DNA of 64,000 nt from Tetrastigma voinierianum. Its lineage: Eukaryota; Streptophyta; Magnoliopsida; Vitales; Vitaceae. Both the position numbers and the translations under genes were made by a program. Positions within the stretch are counted from its first letter, which is position 1. The number at the start of each line of letters is the position of its first letter. The notes under the pieces are model-generated. The model made no database searches, was not told the DNA's origin, and saw only the letters and a program-made list of their open reading frames with translations. The DNA lies in NCBI GenBank assembly GCA_016808115.1, contig JAEQBH010002362.1:222699-286698 (forward strand). Reading direction: 5' to 3'. This document shows positions 1 through 10,429 of this stretch, piece after piece.

Positions 1-90
1 TGTTTTGACTAAAACAATTATGGATGGCTTGACAATTTAATTTGAGTCATAATCCAAAGAGATATTTTCCACATTCATAGGTGTGCTTCT

Positions 91-454
91 ATGTTTCTGC
101 TTTATGAATATGATATGTTCTGGGCTTTTCTAAGAATATCAAGTGTTATTCCCATTTTGGCATTTTTTATTTCCGGAGTTTTAGCTCCATTTGGTAAAGG
201 ACCAGAGACTTTCTAGTTATGAATTGGGTATAGAACCAATGTATGTACAAGCTCGTTACAATTTCGAATCCATTATTATATGTTTGCTCTAGTTTTTGTC
301 GTTTTTGATGTTGAAACGATTTTTCTTTATCCATTGGCAATGAGTCTCGATGTGTTGGGTCTATCCGTGTTTATAGAAGCTTTAATTTTCATCCTTATCC
401 TAATTGTTGGTTCGGGTTTATGCATAACGAAAAGGAGCATTGGAATGGTCTTAA
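91..454 (+). pseudogene. ndhC: ndhC pseudogene (plastid NADH dehydrogenase subunit 3)
   Basis: In plastids NdhC is a small membrane subunit of the NDH complex of about 120 residues. Here ATG at 91 begins MFLLYEYDMFWAFL, followed by the transmembrane stretch and LAPFGKGPE. The reading frame is then lost at about 212-216, where a stop appears near the usual SSYESGIEP. The second half is recognisable in frame from 280 (MFALVFVVFDVETIFLYP). A further small insertion near 420-430 moves the end out of frame. The original stop is at 452-454 (GCATTGGAATGGTCTTAA). Two frame lesions make it non-functional, as expected for plastid DNA in the nucleus. Confidence 0.88.
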
Positions 455-919
455 CTCTTGAATATTCAGACAATAAAAATCAAAAGGGAAAAACAAATAA
501 CATTGATAGCTATAATTTACTGAAGTTTCCCTTACTTGATCGAACAACCCAAAATTCATTTATTTCAACTACATCAAATGATCTTTTAAATTGGTCAAGA
601 CTCTCCAGCTTAGGGCTTTATGGTATGAGACAGCTTCATTGAATTTTCTTCATTAATAGGATCGTGATTCAACTTTGATCGTTATGGACTAGTACCAAGG
701 TCAAGTCCTAGACAAGCGAACCTAATTTTAACAGCTGGCATAGTAACAATGAAAATGGCTCCTTCTTTAGTGAGATTATATGAGCAAATGCCTGAACCAA
801 AATATGTTATTGCTATGGAAGCATGCACAATTACAAGGGGAATGTTTAGTACAAATTCTTATAGTACTGTTTTAGGAGTTAATAAGCTTATTCCTATGTA
901 TGTCTATTTGTTGGGTTAT
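445..919 (+). pseudogene. ndhK: ndhK pseudogene, truncated
   Basis: NdhK is the iron-sulfur subunit of the plastid NDH complex. The ATG at 445 lies inside the last codons of ndhC, the usual plastid overlap. It reads MVLTLEYSDN and then FPLLDRTTQNSFISTT, SNDLLNWSRLSSL. The frame breaks near 625-670, at the first cysteine region. Identity resumes with LVPRSSPRQANLILTA, TMKMAPSLVRLYEQMPEP and ACTITRGMFST. It stops at the point where the family has YLPGCPP; here an LTR starts. About two thirds of the gene is left and the C-terminal cluster region is gone. Confidence 0.85.
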
Positions 920-1488
920 TGACAGGTATGAATCTTATTAGCATTTATAGCATGTTTTTCTTGTGTTTATGTAACCTAAATGCTAGATTATACCTATATT
1001 CTTAAAGATTACACTAATCCCCCATTTGCTTATGTTTTACCGGTTTAGAAAGAAAATCAAGCAAAGTGATGGAGAAACCAAGTTAAGAAAAAATTGTTGA
1101 GCTGCAATAGTTTGAAATGCGAAGGAGTGCTTCGCCACAGTGAAGCTCAAGTCAAGAAATATAACAACCAGTTCGGGCCGCAATGGTTCTCTCCTTCGCT
1201 GTGGTGAACCTCTTCGCGCGGAACTCGCCATTGTATTTCTGACTTGCTTTCACCGTGGTGAAGCACTACTTCGCATTTGTGAACCACTTCGCCGAAGTGA
1301 AGCTACAACTCAACAACTTCTTCTTAACTTGGTTTCTCTATCACTTTGCTTGATTTGCCTTCTAAATTTGCAAAACATAAGCAAATGGGGGATTAGTGTA
1401 ATCTTTTCGCATGCAAGTGTGAATATAGCATTTAAGTTACATAAACACATGCAAAACACGCTATAAAAGCTAATAGGATTCGCACCTA
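920..1488. repeat. Palindrome made of two opposed LTR start segments
   Basis: Reading right from 920 gives TGACAGGTATGAATC, then the words TTAGCATTTATAGCATG and CATTTGCTTATGTTTT. Reading the other strand leftward from 1488 gives TGATAGGTGCGAATCC and the same words in the same order. Pairing continues through GAAACCAAGTTAAGAA and TGCGAAG..AGTGCTTC towards a centre near 1200. Both arms start like the LTR at 40700, so the structure is the heads of two related LTRs meeting tail to tail. A small insertion or deletion of about 20 bases separates the arms. Confidence 0.8.
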
Positions 1489-3110
1489 TCAAATACCCCT
1501 AAACTTAACATTTTGTTTGTCCTCAAATAAAGAAACAACTCATTTTCCTTATTCAAAACTAGCAAACATGTTGAGCATGAAATTGGGATAATGAATGATA
1601 AATTGCCTCAATAATCTAACCTTCATATAACACAAAGAAAACTTTAAGATAACCTTTTTCAGAAATAATAGATTGACCTTAAGTTGAACAACCTAAACCA
1701 AAGTTCTCAAGTGTGTGTGTGTAAACTCCTGCCCTCTTCTAGCCAATTGCAGTTGGGATGGATTTAGATGACCATGAGTGGAATGGGGATCTCTCACTCA
1801 CATGGTGAGTGTGTAAGACCCATAGGCTTGGTTTTCGCATATCCTCTCCACCAATGTATGCAATACACAACACTTAGGATCAACTAGGTCTTCAAAAGCT
1901 TGTAGTGTATGGCTTAGGTAAAGGTAGTTGAATAGGTCATTTAAGCTTCAGTTTACCTAAAACATACACATTTTTCTTTTTCCCCACTTATATGTCCATC
2001 CTTAAGTATATTACATTCTTCGCACTTTACCTTCTAGACTTTCCCCCCAAACTTTACTTATTGCATCTTTTTATCACATAGGTTCCCCAAACTTGCATGA
2101 TTTTCACCATCTTCACAAGAATATCAAAAGCTTTATTTTTCATAGATTGCAAGGCATGGAATAATGCAATGTTTTAAGCTTTCTACCTACGCCATGTAAC
2201 AAGATTTAGGTTAGCAACTCCCAAACCATGGCCTTAGGGTACTAGGTGTTGAAACACCCCTAAGAACTTACTTGCTCAAGGTTTGAAGGCTAGGAGGCCA
2301 AACTTACTCCTCCCTACTTTATTCTTTCCTTTTCTTCCTTTTTCTACTTTTTTCTTTCTTTTTCTACCCCCAAACCTCCCTTTATTTCCACTCAAAGCAC
2401 ACCTACTTCAACCAACTCCCACTTCACACTACATGTATTCACAAGATATTTGAATTGAAATCAATATGGCAAACACAAGCTTTGACTTAAGGGTCTTCAA
2501 CAAAAAGGGACAAAGAGCTCATTCTTGGCTTTTCTCGAAAGAGAATGGCTAATATGGCTCAAATTTGGTGACTAAGGATAATATGCACAAAATGGTTAGC
2601 TAGAAATGCTCAACCGGTCCAAGGATGGCCTATATCATTTCCTAACTGTCGTGTTACCTAGGATTTCGCCTCAAGTGATAATTGAATAAGTTCTAGAGCC
2701 TTTAGAGATTAAAGTATGAAATGATCACCTAATTCTTCTCTAAACCAAGCAAAATTGACTATCAAGGGTACATTTTGACTTGTGCTCAAGATGCTAATAA
2801 CTTTTGTCTAAATAGTTAACTATAAGGTCAAAACATTATTCTTTACATTCAAATATGTCTCATTTTCTTCATGTGAAAGAAAGTTTAATCAATGTTCGTC
2901 ATAGGCATCACCATTAATCCCAAAATGAGCTCAACCAAAACAAAAACAACCTAAAAATGAAAAAAAATTGACCTTAAAAACTGAAAAACCTATAAAAACA
3001 ACTAAAACATATAAGCATCTAAAGGAAAACACAAAAGATAGGATAATTGAAACTACTAGAAAAATTTAAAAACAAAGGGAAATTCCCCCAATATGTCTTA
3101 TTGTATGGAC
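1200..3110 (-). mobile_element. 3' end of an Athila-like element, minus strand
   Basis: On the minus strand the order is untranslated internal sequence (about 3110 down to 1503), a phrase ending TTAAGTTTAGGGGTATT that resembles the polypurine tract of Athila-like elements (with GAGGACAAACAAAATG just upstream), then TGATAGGTGCGAATCC as the start of a 3' LTR. No protein domain is seen in the 1.6 kb of internal sequence, in keeping with the long non-coding 3' region of this group. The left boundary inside the palindrome is not exact. Confidence 0.58.
1489..1503 (-). other. Polypurine tract of the minus-strand fragment
   Basis: Minus-strand reading AAGTTTAGGGGTATT directly precedes the TGATAGG LTR start at 1488. 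The equivalent position in the 45-54 kb element reads TCTGGGGGAATTTGATGAG. Confidence 0.55.
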
Positions 3111-3568
3111 CAAGAGGTGACCAATAGGATTCCCAAAGAAAGAACTGCCTTAGAAAAATATCGCATTTAATGACCTAGATGGACCGAAAGGAGTAACAGT
3201 GGAGTCAGCAGAAATCAGGGAGACACGAAAGTGTAAACCTCATATCATGTTCCTTGGACAAGCATAAGTATATTTTCACTTAACAAGCACTTCATAAATA
3301 TAAATCAAATGCATCAATGGAAGCTATCAACCCTAGTACTTTTCCTTGTATTCTTTCTTCGAAATCAACCCATTCCTTGTAAGCGAACATTGGTCATACC
3401 CTGTTTTGTTTTGTTTTTCACCAAATCATTGAGTCGCTCAAATAGTGAACGACTTTAGTAGCTGAGGTACTCAATCCTCACTAAAACCACACCTTCCCCG
3501 TAAGATCGATATTTTGACTTATAGTCCACTGTATTACTTGTACGACCCGTGCACTTGCAACAAGTTTT

Positions 3569-3586
3569 TGGCACCGTTGCCGGGGA
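3569..3586 (+). other. Primer-binding site, tRNA-Asp type
   Basis: TGGCACCGTTGCCGGGGA matches the complement of the 3' end of plant tRNA-Asp with one mismatch (A for G at the fifth base). This primer is known for Athila-like elements. It lies a few bases after the LTR end, where a reverse-transcription primer site should be. Confidence 0.82.
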
Positions 3587-4325
3587 CTCAACAAGTCTTT
3601 GGTAGTTACGCCAATCACTTAACAACTGTCCACCTAAACCGAAGGCCCATAGATGCTATAACAAAACTTCGTAAGAAAATATTTCAAGAAATCTATGAAG
3701 ATAGGATCAGGTCTCAATGGGAGAATCGATGTTTTACTACCAAGTTTTATGTTGGACGCAATACTCATACTGGAAATTATGATCAAAGATTATTCTATCA
3801 ATCCCCATCTACTTCCAAATTAACCAATTCACATCACCTGCATTACAAAAATTTCATCCAAATTAACCAACTTTCATCTAAATCAACCCAATTGCATTGA
3901 AATGACAACCAATACACAACAATTGATCATTTCATATATAAACCAAATAATATAAATATCTACACAACGTAATACAAATAACAATATATACAAATATAAA
4001 TAGACATCAATGAATCTCATAATTTAATGGAGGCTTTCGTTTTTCTTGTGACGCCTGTAATACACAACTGCATGATCCTGTGGGGCGCATGTGCAATCTA
4101 AATGGATCTAATGTGAACCGAAGGAGCTGGCGGAGCCGATGGCGAACGACGCAATATGTGCGAGCGCGAGGTCTTCTAGCGGGCATACACCCAAGTCTGG
4201 AACATGGTCAATCATGGTCTCATCAATGGGAGGCAATATTGTAGGTGATGTCGTAGATGGTAATGTGGCCTCTAAGGCTGGAGATGTAGGTGATAATGGT
4301 GGAATGACATATGGAGGGGAAGTCT
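3587..4325 (+). other. Leader remnant of the Athila-like element, then unassigned sequence
   Basis: After the primer site come about 300 bases with a short open frame (PIDAITKLRKKIFQEIYEDR) that may be a leader or the start of gag; I cannot confirm it. From about 3830 it becomes rich in CATTTCATCCAAATTAACC-like words and then AT-rich. No pol follows, so the element is cut here. Nothing recognised from 4020 to 4325. Confidence 0.35.
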
Positions 4326-5960
4326 TTAGGGTGCGGTGGACACGCAGGTATGAGCATGGGAGGGTGGTGTGGAATACTTGTGTGGTATGGAAGTCTCGAG
4401 GAGTGATGTGGAATACTCGAGTGGTATGGAAGTCTCATCAATGGAACAACCAGTAGCACGACCACCCGGTTCACGACCACCTCGCTCACCAGCTCGATTA
4501 AGTCGACCACGACCTCGCCCACCACTTCTCCCTCTCCCTCGATCGCAGATCGACTGCATCCTAACTGCAGTGGATGACGTAAGAGGTTTGATGGATGGTT
4601 CATGCGACATAAATGCCTCCTCATCTTGTGGCCAAATAATGCAATGGTCCTTCCAATCGTGCATAAACCGATATAAAGAATATGATGAATGTCGACAAGA
4701 AGCCCGAGGAAGCCCTGGGTATGATAAACTCGCGAAGTCTACCATCCCGTAGATCTAAAAACAAACCAAACAGTAAACTTTTATTTACAGATTAAATTTT
4801 GGAAAATAATTGAGAATTTAAAGACGCTTACCAACAAGTGGGATAAAGGTGACCAGATATGATACCTCATTTGATCCCTATGGAGTAGTGGTGTGATCAA
4901 ACGTCATGTAATACGTTGATACCACTCCATATATGGATCATGAAAGTCCATAATACCAACCGTAGGAGGTGATGTGACAATCCTCTATGAACGTAGTGTG
5001 CCCATAAGACTACATATCAGGCATGATATGCTCACCATTTCTAGCGCCCTCGCCTATCAACTGAATGTAGCTCGCTTCTAATATAAGACGGGTATCCTTG
5101 ATAAAGGCCGAACTGACGCAAGACTGGCTCTAGACAATGTCACTCTACAGTCTCAAAGTAGATAAGTGGTGACATCGTCCACCAAACCTCCTGATTAGCA
5201 AGACATATATCAGGTAGATAGGCAACCGACTCTCCGATGCATGGCCCCCATAACACCTACAAATATCCACGCTACCTCAAGTCAATATGACTAAAATTAT
5301 CGTTATTATAAATATGACTACAAATAATATATATTAATATACAATTACTTGATCATGAGTCTATGCATCCAATTGGTTTTGATATAAGGTGAGCACACCA
5401 GATGAATTATTCACCCATGATGAAGGTACTCTCCAACGAAACCTAATAGATCAACTGGCTAAAGCTCAGCCGGCTTAGGCTCAGGTGGTAATCCATGTCA
5501 GCACTTGGCTGCTCTCCATCAAACTACATCATCATCATTGTGTTAGTGCCGGTGGATCGAGGTGCCGGTCGCCCAAAACTGTCGCCCATGTGTGTCTCCT
5601 AAGACCGTAGCCAGATAAAAATCATTCAATATTAGCAACATCCTAGTGATTGACTTTTATATGTGTATGTTTATAAAAAAAATTATCAGTACATGTAACA
5701 ATGTCATACAACCGACAATCTTAGTAGCACCATCGTAGCTCGCTTGGCATAACTCCCGACATAAGTGGGCTAGAACTGTACTACTCTAACTCTAAGTGCA
5801 GGTCTCGCCAAATCTCGTGAGTACGGGGAGGGAAACAGAGATGGACATAGCACTTAATTTTCGTCGCAAATAGAAGGATCTCAGCAATGCCAGGGCGAAA
5901 CCACTTGCATTGCGCTCTAATGTCACCTCATCTACGTCTATGGCTAGAGTCGATAACCAC
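4326..5960 (-). pseudogene. Plant mobile domain (PMD) protein pseudogene
   Basis: PMD proteins (Pfam aminotransferase-like, plant mobile domain) come from MULE-like and gypsy elements; some are domesticated, such as the MAIN family. On the minus strand I read, in order, VLAHLCRELCQASYDGATKI (about 5700-5790), where the family has a LYRELC...GC motif; then GDTHGRQFW after an apparent intron; then MSPLIYFETVE followed by HCLEPVLRQFGLYQGYP (about 5080-5190), matching the family's CFEVVEWHRPDRVLRQFG; and DFHDPYMEWYQRIT (about 4920-4960). Stops and frame changes interrupt each block. Towards the 3' end is a GRGR-rich stretch (4500-4560) that may be its C-terminus. Clearly not translatable as it stands; exact exon limits unknown. 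Confidence 0.66.
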
Positions 5961-8300
5961 TAAGACAACCAGCGCGTCGAGACAACAAATCCTCTAAGCT
6001 CAGCTTGTGGTGAAAGTGAAAGTGCCAATTTCTCAAAAGGGGATCGCTTCAATCATCAAGCAGTTTCTCTAAATTAATTCCTCCCAATTATGTCCATATG
6101 CTTATTGAATCTTTCCAACTTCAATTGCTATACTTACTCAAGATACAAAATTTTACATTTCAAAAGTGATAAACTGTAAGTACCTCAATCGATTAATCTA
6201 CTCAGGGTTTAACACGCACTAGCTGAAGATACAATTCAGTTTCCTCCATTATAGTTGTGTTAACCAATTTCAATATTCGGTACACACCATTGTCATCCCA
6301 TATTAGACAAGGTTGGAACCTATTTCGCTATCAAGGATACTACAAGTGAGGACTAATTTAAACATTTTTATCAATATTTATCCTCGAGTATATCATAAAC
6401 CTAACAATCGATCATATGTGTAATCAATCAAGACATCCAAAGACACACAATCCGCTTGTTCCCAAATATATTTCACATCTGCTTCGCCATTTTGTTTTTC
6501 CTAAAAAACATATGACGAGAATAGTGGAGTCACACATTAATTACCTACACAATGTCATTCATAAGATAATATCATTACCAAAGTTGTCTTACAAAACAAA
6601 CTTATCAAGTGGAATGCCAATAGTTACAAAAATCATGAACCAAATAGGCCCTTGTGTTTATACTAGGTATAATGAAAATATGTATAAAAACATACAATAC
6701 ATAAATCACTTAATTCAGATAATGAAAAGAGTTTTCAGATAACACCTGTATTAAAAAACAGTTGTGATAGAAAAGGTAGAAAATGTACAATCACAAATGT
6801 ATTCACACAAAAAATGAGAGATAATGCATTATAGTTGTGATCACATAAAAAAGAACAAAAAATAAAAAGAATGTTATTAGTTTCAAAGTTGCAAGATGGA
6901 AAATTTGAGTGGGGGGATGCTTAGTATAACATTTCAGGTGAGTGTAGTACAGTGCTAGATGTACTAAATGTTATGGCTATAGGTAGTTGATGTGATGAAA
7001 TGGTAGGTGTGACCCTGAAAGACAAACTAGGGATTTTTTTTTCCTTTACCTAGTTTTCCCCCACTTCCAACTAGTACCACTAGGTGGAATTACATAAATT
7101 TTCCTAACATGAAATAGTGATATGTTGTAACATGCATGAACTAACAATACAATTGATTATAGTGGTACGTTGTAACCTACTATGCTCCAAAAAAGCTAGC
7201 CTACAATGAGTAACTATGTAAAAGAGGATCATTTAAGAAGCTAAACCAAGAATAGCTATACTTGGTTTTTCTATAAGAATCTTCTCATAAATTTCTTTTT
7301 AAATAACCGAGGGACCTTCCATGGCCAAGCCCTTTAGAAGTTTCCAAGGGAATCCAAACATCAAGGTGTCAACCACCTCGCAAGAACTACCATCAGGAAA
7401 ATTCAAGGTATTGAACCCAGGACTATGTACCTGTTTATCACATAAATAAATGGTGGTTCCTCATTTTAAATGAGGTAGGAACACTTGGTGAATACATATG
7501 CTCCCTCAATTACAAATTTTAACACTAACCTTGTTGAAGCATACACAACTTCAATATGTTGAACCACACCATTGACTAAGTCCTAGGAATTATAAAGTTA
7601 ATCATAATCCTAATCCTTCATGTAATAGTAAAACAGTATTATTCGAGATTGAGTTATTCCCAAAACGAAACATAAAACAGTGAATCCTATATAAAACATA
7701 AACTTAACAAAAGTCTAATAAGTACATGAAGCCTAACTCTATATAGCTGGTGTTTCTAACAAAAACAATACACAAAAAAAAATTCTATTTTTATAGCAAT
7801 TAAGCTCTAGCAATCATAAACTCATAATAGAGTAGTAGTTGTGGAGGTACCAAAAAAGCCCTAAAAAATGACATCAAAGTAGGTTACCTGCTGTGGAGGA
7901 GGAATGCATGATCATAATAGAGAAACTGGCAGACGGGGTTCTCAAAACGCACAACAAACCACTAACAATACTAGCGATGGTATGATGAGCAGATGGTTAA
8001 GTTTTAAAACGGCAAAAGAAAGAAACTTATAGGCGAAGAGTGTCATAGTTTTTAAACGATAATGTTATGCATGATTCATTTAATATCAGAATTTTTTAAA
8101 GTTCAATATCACAATTGATGATTATGACATTAATTTTAAAAAAAATTATAATACCATAATTAATAATTATAACATAAACTTAAAAATAATTACAATATCG
8201 TAATCACACATTATTTTTATTTTCCATTTATTTTAATCATTTTTTTTTTAAATAACTTAAAAATATGTGCAAAACTACTTGGTTGATATCACCGCCCCCG
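5961..8300. other. Intergenic, no gene recognised
   Basis: AT-rich sequence with only short open frames. The longest (6416-6742, about 108 codons) has no domain I know and shows no codon bias. Poly-T and poly-A runs occur at 7026-7034 and 8234-8243. No tRNA, LTR primer site or transposase motif was found. Confidence 0.5.
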
Positions 8301-8307
8301 TCCAATC

Positions 8308-8379
8308 CACGTGATACAAGATAGATAGTTCCACCAAATCTGAAATCTGACGGCCCCCCTCCTCTCTCTCTCTCTCTAG
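8308..8379 (+). promoter_or_regulatory. Promoter-like G-box and CT-rich tract
   Basis: CACGTG at 8308-8313 is a G-box core, common in light-regulated plant promoters. About 50 bases on, a CTCTCTCT run (8360-8378) resembles the pyrimidine patch near plant transcription starts. Both lie 80-150 bases upstream of the TIC20-like start codon at 8458. Inferred only from motif and position. Confidence 0.4.
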
Positions 8380-8457
8380 GTGACTAGGTCTAAAACACGC
8401 TCCGCTCCCAAACTGTGGTAAGTCCCATCCACCGATCAGAGGGAAATCACCCAAAAA

Positions 8458-9116
8458 ATGGCTTCGATTCCACTGCTCCGCCTCTCTCTTCACCGGCAAC
8501 CATTGCTAAAACCCGCCGACGCCGGCCGCTCCACTGCAGTACGCTCACCACCGGACTTCCCTCACCCACTCAAACCGACGCTTCACATCTCCCCCACGCC
8601 CACGCCCACGCCCACTCCCTCCATCTCGCCCATCCATTATCATGTCGTATAGCACCGTCCCCGCCACCGAGCGCCTGATCTCGAAGGCCGCTCACTGCCT
8701 CCATCTCTTCAACGGCCTCAGTACGGCTGATCCTCCGGGATGCAGTATCCCTCTCTAGGCCTGGTATTGGAGCCCATCCTCCCCATCCTCTCCTTCTACA
8801 GATCCGTCCCCTACGCCTCCTTCGTGGCCTTCTTCGCCCTCTACTTGGGCGTGGTCCGAAACCCTAGCTTCAGCCGCTTCGTGCGGTTCAACTCGATGCA
8901 GGCGGTGGTGCTGGACGTCCTCCTGGTGGTGCCGCTGCTGGTGAATAGGATTTCAATCCGGGAAGGGCTGGTGTGGCGTTCCGATTGATGGTCATGGCTC
9001 ACAATGCCATTTTTGTGTTCTTGGTGGCTTGCTTTCTGTACAGTCTAGGGTTTTGTATTTTGGGGAAAACTCCATACTTGCCCTTTGTTGCGGATGCAGC
9101 TGAGAGGCAGCTCTGA
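8458..9116 (+). pseudogene. TIC20-II: TIC20-II-like plastid import channel gene, broken
   Basis: TIC20 is a four-helix membrane protein of the inner plastid envelope translocon. The start at 8458 gives a basic, serine- and proline-rich leader (MASIPLLRLSLHRQPLL) like a plastid transit peptide. Next in another frame is STVPATERLISKAAHCLHLF (from 8651). The frame then returns to the first for QYPSLGLVLEPILPIL, FYRSVPYASFVAFFALYLGV and FVRFNSMQAVVLDVLLVV. A third frame holds LMVMAHNAIFVFLVACFLYS and GKTPYLPFVADAAERQL, ending at TGA 9114-9116. Lesions: shifts near 8640, 8716 and 8960, and an in-frame TGA at 8728-8730 where the family has a short RFLF-like segment. It has no introns. Either a decayed paralogue or a real gene with consensus indels. 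Confidence 0.83.
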
Positions 9117-9681
9117 AGCTACAAGTCGTTAATTTCTGGGAAAAGGAATTGGGTCCTTCCAAAAGGAAAACCTCTGAGATTAGGTTGTGGTAGTTGTACT
9201 CAAATTAACGAGGATGATGAGTTTGTGACATTTTGGTAATTGTTAAACCCTAAACCCTAACCCCCCATTTTGCGTTTCAACTCCATTCACACATGATGCA
9301 TGTTAGGGGTTTTGATTTATTTTATACCCATGTATATTACCTTTTATAATATTTTCTTAAAGACCAGTATGATTCCTACAAGTCAAACAATTATTTTAAA
9401 TTAAATGATATCTTAAGTTTTTTTTAAAAGTAATTTAAAACTAAGAATGTGTCATGTTAAGGATTTTTTTATTTTTATAAATCAATAAAAATGGGTTTGG
9501 GTCAAAATGACCTTTTCTACAAAAAATTGATTCTGTGTCGTTTTAAAATTATTCTGCAATATATTCTCTTTATTCACCGCCGGGGAGATTCTCAAATTTC
9601 TTTTAATAAAGTTAGAAGTTAGAAATTATGGCTTCATTTTTTTAATTAAAATTGCAATTGCGGTTTCAGTTTCAAATTGAA
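9117..9681. other. Intergenic with a short telomere-like motif
   Basis: Non-coding sequence downstream of the TIC20-like gene. At 9244-9263 there is TAAACCCTAAACCCTAACCC, nearly three plant telomere units; such telo-boxes are common in plant promoters and intergenic DNA. The rest is AT-rich with no recognised feature. Confidence 0.5.
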
Positions 9682-10182
9682 TGTCACAAACTTAGTCTTC
9701 CTGCTTAGCTCTTATGCGGCACTTAAAGTAATTTTTCGCTTCGTTGTTGCTCAACTTCCCACATTCCTCGCTTGTTATATTCCGCTTTTACCTACGACTC
9801 GATGTTAACAGAATTTAAAAGAGAACGCAAGAATAAACTCTATCAAGGAGCTGAAAATTTCAACTTTTGGTTGGTTGGGTTGGCTGGCACTTTGGCCAAG
9901 TGAGGGGCCTCCTATTTATAGGCACCTTAGAGATTCTCTAGAACTTAGGATGTTTCCTTACACTTCAAGAATATTCTAGAACATCCTAGTATGTATAAAA
10001 ATTTACAAGATTACTATGAAAGACTATAGATCATTCTTCCACATTTCATAGTCTTCCACATTCTTCATACACACATTTCCAAGATCTTTTTGAACCTGCC
10101 ATCAATAATTTTAGTCAGCAGCCCACAAGCCTCTGTAATCGCCCCATCTTATATATGACCTTGAGGGACTCACTTGTGCCCG
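9682..10182 (-). mobile_element. 3' LTR of the minus-strand chromovirus
   Basis: Plus-strand TGTCACAAACTTAG at 9682 is the complement of an LTR end in ...GTGACA. The other end is degenerate (CGGGCACAAG on the minus strand, where the partner LTR has TGGGCACAAG). Shared words with 20526-21062 include TTATATATG.CCTTGAGGG, CACTTCAAG and ACTATGGAAGACTATA-like sequence. On the minus strand CCTATAAATAGG near 9915-9925 is a TATA box. Confidence 0.65.
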
Positions 10183-10189
10183 TCAATAC

Positions 10190-10330
10190 CTCGGTCTCGA
10201 ACCGACAGTTCCAATCTGCAAACTTGCCTAGTGCATCCTCGCGCTCCTAACTAACCTTCCGCCTCGATAGACCCTTCCACTTAACCAAGATTCGAACAAG
10301 ACGACCTGCCTCTTAAATGACCACTCACAG
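10190..10330 (-). pseudogene. Chromodomain remnant of chromoviral integrase
   Basis: Minus-strand reading gives VKWKGLSRR, then VS*EREDALGKFADWN and FETEVLTGT. Chromoviral integrases end in a domain of the form YLVKWKGLP..EASWE..DLWQF, which binds modified histones and guides insertion. The W-K-G-L and E-R-E-D-A-L positions agree; one stop interrupts it where a tryptophan is usual. It lies directly upstream (on plus) of the gag zinc knuckle, with all of pol missing between. Confidence 0.66.
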
Positions 10331-10429
10331 ATAGTCTCTACCTCCTTCTCTCCCACGAGCTTCGTACCCTACTACTATTAGTACCCATCTTTCATGCTCG
10401 GGAGTGTTTGCCCCCTTCTCGCCTCCATC

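Larger units (their letters stand above)
1..919 (+). other. Plastid DNA insertion (NUPT) carrying ndhC-ndhK
   Basis: The stretch follows the chloroplast order: intergenic sequence upstream of ndhC, then ndhC, then ndhK overlapping its 3' end. Words typical of the plastid genes are kept (MFLLYEYD, FVVFDVET, SLVRLYEQMPEPKYVIAM). Resemblance stops at about 919, where an LTR-like TGACAGG begins. Nuclear retroelements next to it show this is a nuclear copy of plastid DNA, not plastid DNA. The left end may lie outside the window. Confidence 0.88.
920..3568 (+). mobile_element. Athila-like LTR, plus strand, split in two
   Basis: The first part (920 to about 1200) matches the start of the LTR at 40700. 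The last part (about 3110 to 3564) matches the end of that LTR: GCATTTAATGACCTAGAT, CACTTCATAAATATAAATC, ATCAACCCATT, CTCAAATAGT, and finally the CACTGTATTACTTGT stretch. The middle is replaced by a minus-strand fragment of a related element. A tRNA-Asp primer site follows directly at 3569. The simplest reading is a 5' LTR interrupted by another insertion. Confidence 0.68.

Noticed and set aside
1..919. A working plastid genome segment
   Set aside because: Both ndh genes are broken and the sequence joins nuclear retroelements.
1140..1466. 108-codon plus-strand frame
   Set aside because: It runs across the two arms of the LTR palindrome and has a minus-strand mirror; no domain.
4369..4752. 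127-codon plus-strand frame rich in Arg, Pro and Ser
   Set aside because: Antisense to the GRGR-rich end of the plant mobile domain pseudogene, whose minus-strand motifs are clearer.
9244..9263. Telomere repeat TAAACCC
   Set aside because: Fewer than three units; a telo-box or chance, not a chromosome end or an interstitial telomere block.
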